Origin: Phalacrocorax aristotelis
Taxonomy: Eukaryota > Chordata > Aves > Suliformes > Phalacrocoracidae
DNA length: 64,000 nt
Direction: 5' to 3'
NCBI RefSeq assembly: GCF_949628215.1
Contig: NC_134282.1
Span: forward strand, 14,984,723-15,048,722
Shown: positions 63,293 to 64,000 of the stretch, piece after piece
Layout of the letters: the number at the start of each line of letters is the position of its first letter
How positions within the stretch are numbered: position 1 is the first letter of the stretch
The notes under the pieces: generated by a model
Seen by the model: only the letters and a program-made list of their open reading frames with translations
The model's database searches: none
What the model was told of the DNA's origin: nothing
Program-made: the position numbers and the translations under genes

Positions 63293-63960
63293 TGTAAGGG
63301 ACTGAAAGAGTTAATGTCTCAAACGTTGTAAAGCCGGATGTTGCAAACTGCAGGAGGGAAACTGGACACAGGGCATGGGGGGCGCATGCACAGTCCCAGG
63401 TTCTGCTGGGCCTCACTTAGCAACTTGCCGAGGTCATACAAAGTCTATTTGAGGAAGGGGCTTATGACCGCCTGAAAGAACCCTCGCTAACACCCCTCAC
63501 GCTGGCACCTGCTCAGATCACAAAACTTCTGGAACAAGAACCATATAAGCTCATAGGAGGCATAACTGAAGGTGGGGCTTAGACTGTAAGACACTACAAC
63601 AATGAGTCTGGCACACGCCCACCACCAGAGGATCATCATGTCTGTCGTCATTGGCACTGGATCCAAGGGTGGTGATATCTCTCTCTCTTTCCCTCTCTTT
63701 CTCTTTTCTCCCTCTCTCTCCCTCCCTACTCCTCCTCTCTCCCCCCTCTCCTTTCTTTCCCTCTTCTTTTACAAATATTCTTAATAAGAACCCCCACCGT
63801 CAACACTTTTCCATGTTTTCAAGTTACTTCTGCATTGAAATAAAATGCTTAACTGATTGTTTGGTGTCATTTCACCTTAATTTAGTCCAAGGCAACCACT
63901 GGAACTGTGGTTACTCTACTTTCCCCTCTCAGGTCGGTATGCGACAGTTTAGCTCTTTTT
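63293..63960 (+). mobile_element. Possible endogenous retroviral LTR remnant
   Basis: Beginning at a TGTAAGGG, the segment carries a TATA-like site (ACCATATAAGC, about 63540-63550), a 93-nt pyrimidine tract, a CTTAATAAG motif after the tract and an AATAAA (about 63839-63845), in the order expected of U3, R and U5 of a plus-oriented LTR. The 3' boundary is unclear and the window ends soon after. No gag, pol or env reading frame is present here. I recall similar pyrimidine-rich U5 regions from avian LTRs but cannot name a family; BDH1 upstream sequence of another origin is the alternative. Confidence 0.4.
63678..63770 (+). repeat. 93-nt polypyrimidine tract
   Basis: C and T only from 63678 to 63727 and from 63729 to 63770, broken by a single A at 63728. 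It consists of irregular CT, CCT and TTTC units. It sits inside the LTR-like segment. Confidence 0.95.
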
Positions 63961-64000
63961 CTAATTTTGAGTGTCACAGGCCAATCAGCTCTTGAAATAG

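Noticed and set aside
1..64000. CRISPR arrays, operons, tRNA or rRNA genes and prokaryotic elements
   Set aside because: No regularly spaced repeats, no cloverleaf-like tRNA with A and B boxes and no rRNA sequence recognised; spliced gene structure and CR1 show vertebrate nuclear DNA.

Overview
The window looks like vertebrate nuclear DNA, most likely from a bird. Three things point there. A 5'-truncated CR1 retrotransposon with the typical CR1 tail lies at about 27.1-29.0 kb. The only recognisable gene has short introns of 1.4-5.1 kb. No young SINE families are visible. A crocodilian or turtle cannot be fully excluded.

The one protein-coding gene I can support is BDH1 (mitochondrial D-beta-hydroxybutyrate dehydrogenase, a short-chain dehydrogenase/reductase), on the minus strand. 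Five coding exons, 61952-62024, 60422-60532, 55140-55281, 53435-53587 and 51533-52002, join through four GT-AG introns with consistent phases into 315 uninterrupted codons ending in a stop. The NAD-binding TGxxxGxG motif, the NNAG motif and the catalytic Asn, Ser, Tyr and Lys are all present. The 5' exon with the start codon and most of the mitochondrial presequence was not found and probably lies beyond the right edge. The 3' UTR probably runs to a poly(A) signal at about 50.44 kb.

The left 50 kb is an intergenic expanse with no exon I can recognise. From the usual amniote gene order (DLG1 next to BDH1, same strand) it is probably the DLG1-BDH1 interval, but that is inference. It holds the CR1 copy, at least two much older CR1/L3-type LINE relics (7.1-7.4 kb and 20.2-20.5 kb), MIR-like SINE relics, homopolymers, a tandem repeat near 36.8 kb, and AT-rich segments between 35.6 and 40.0 kb that resemble conserved enhancers. 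Base composition changes by eye from AT-rich (1-39 kb, with local exceptions) to GC-richer (about 40.3-47.9 kb). The many open frames in the GC-richer block look like chance.

Upstream of the visible BDH1 exons, the last 0.7 kb (63.3-64.0 kb) has LTR-like features: a TATA-like site, a 93-nt pyrimidine tract and an AATAAA signal. It may be an endogenous retroviral LTR remnant. I found no evidence for an unknown multi-gene system. The most notable points are the 23-nt T run beside a BDH1 splice acceptor, the in-frame internal deletion in the CR1 copy, the LTR-like segment upstream of BDH1, and the enhancer-like segments.
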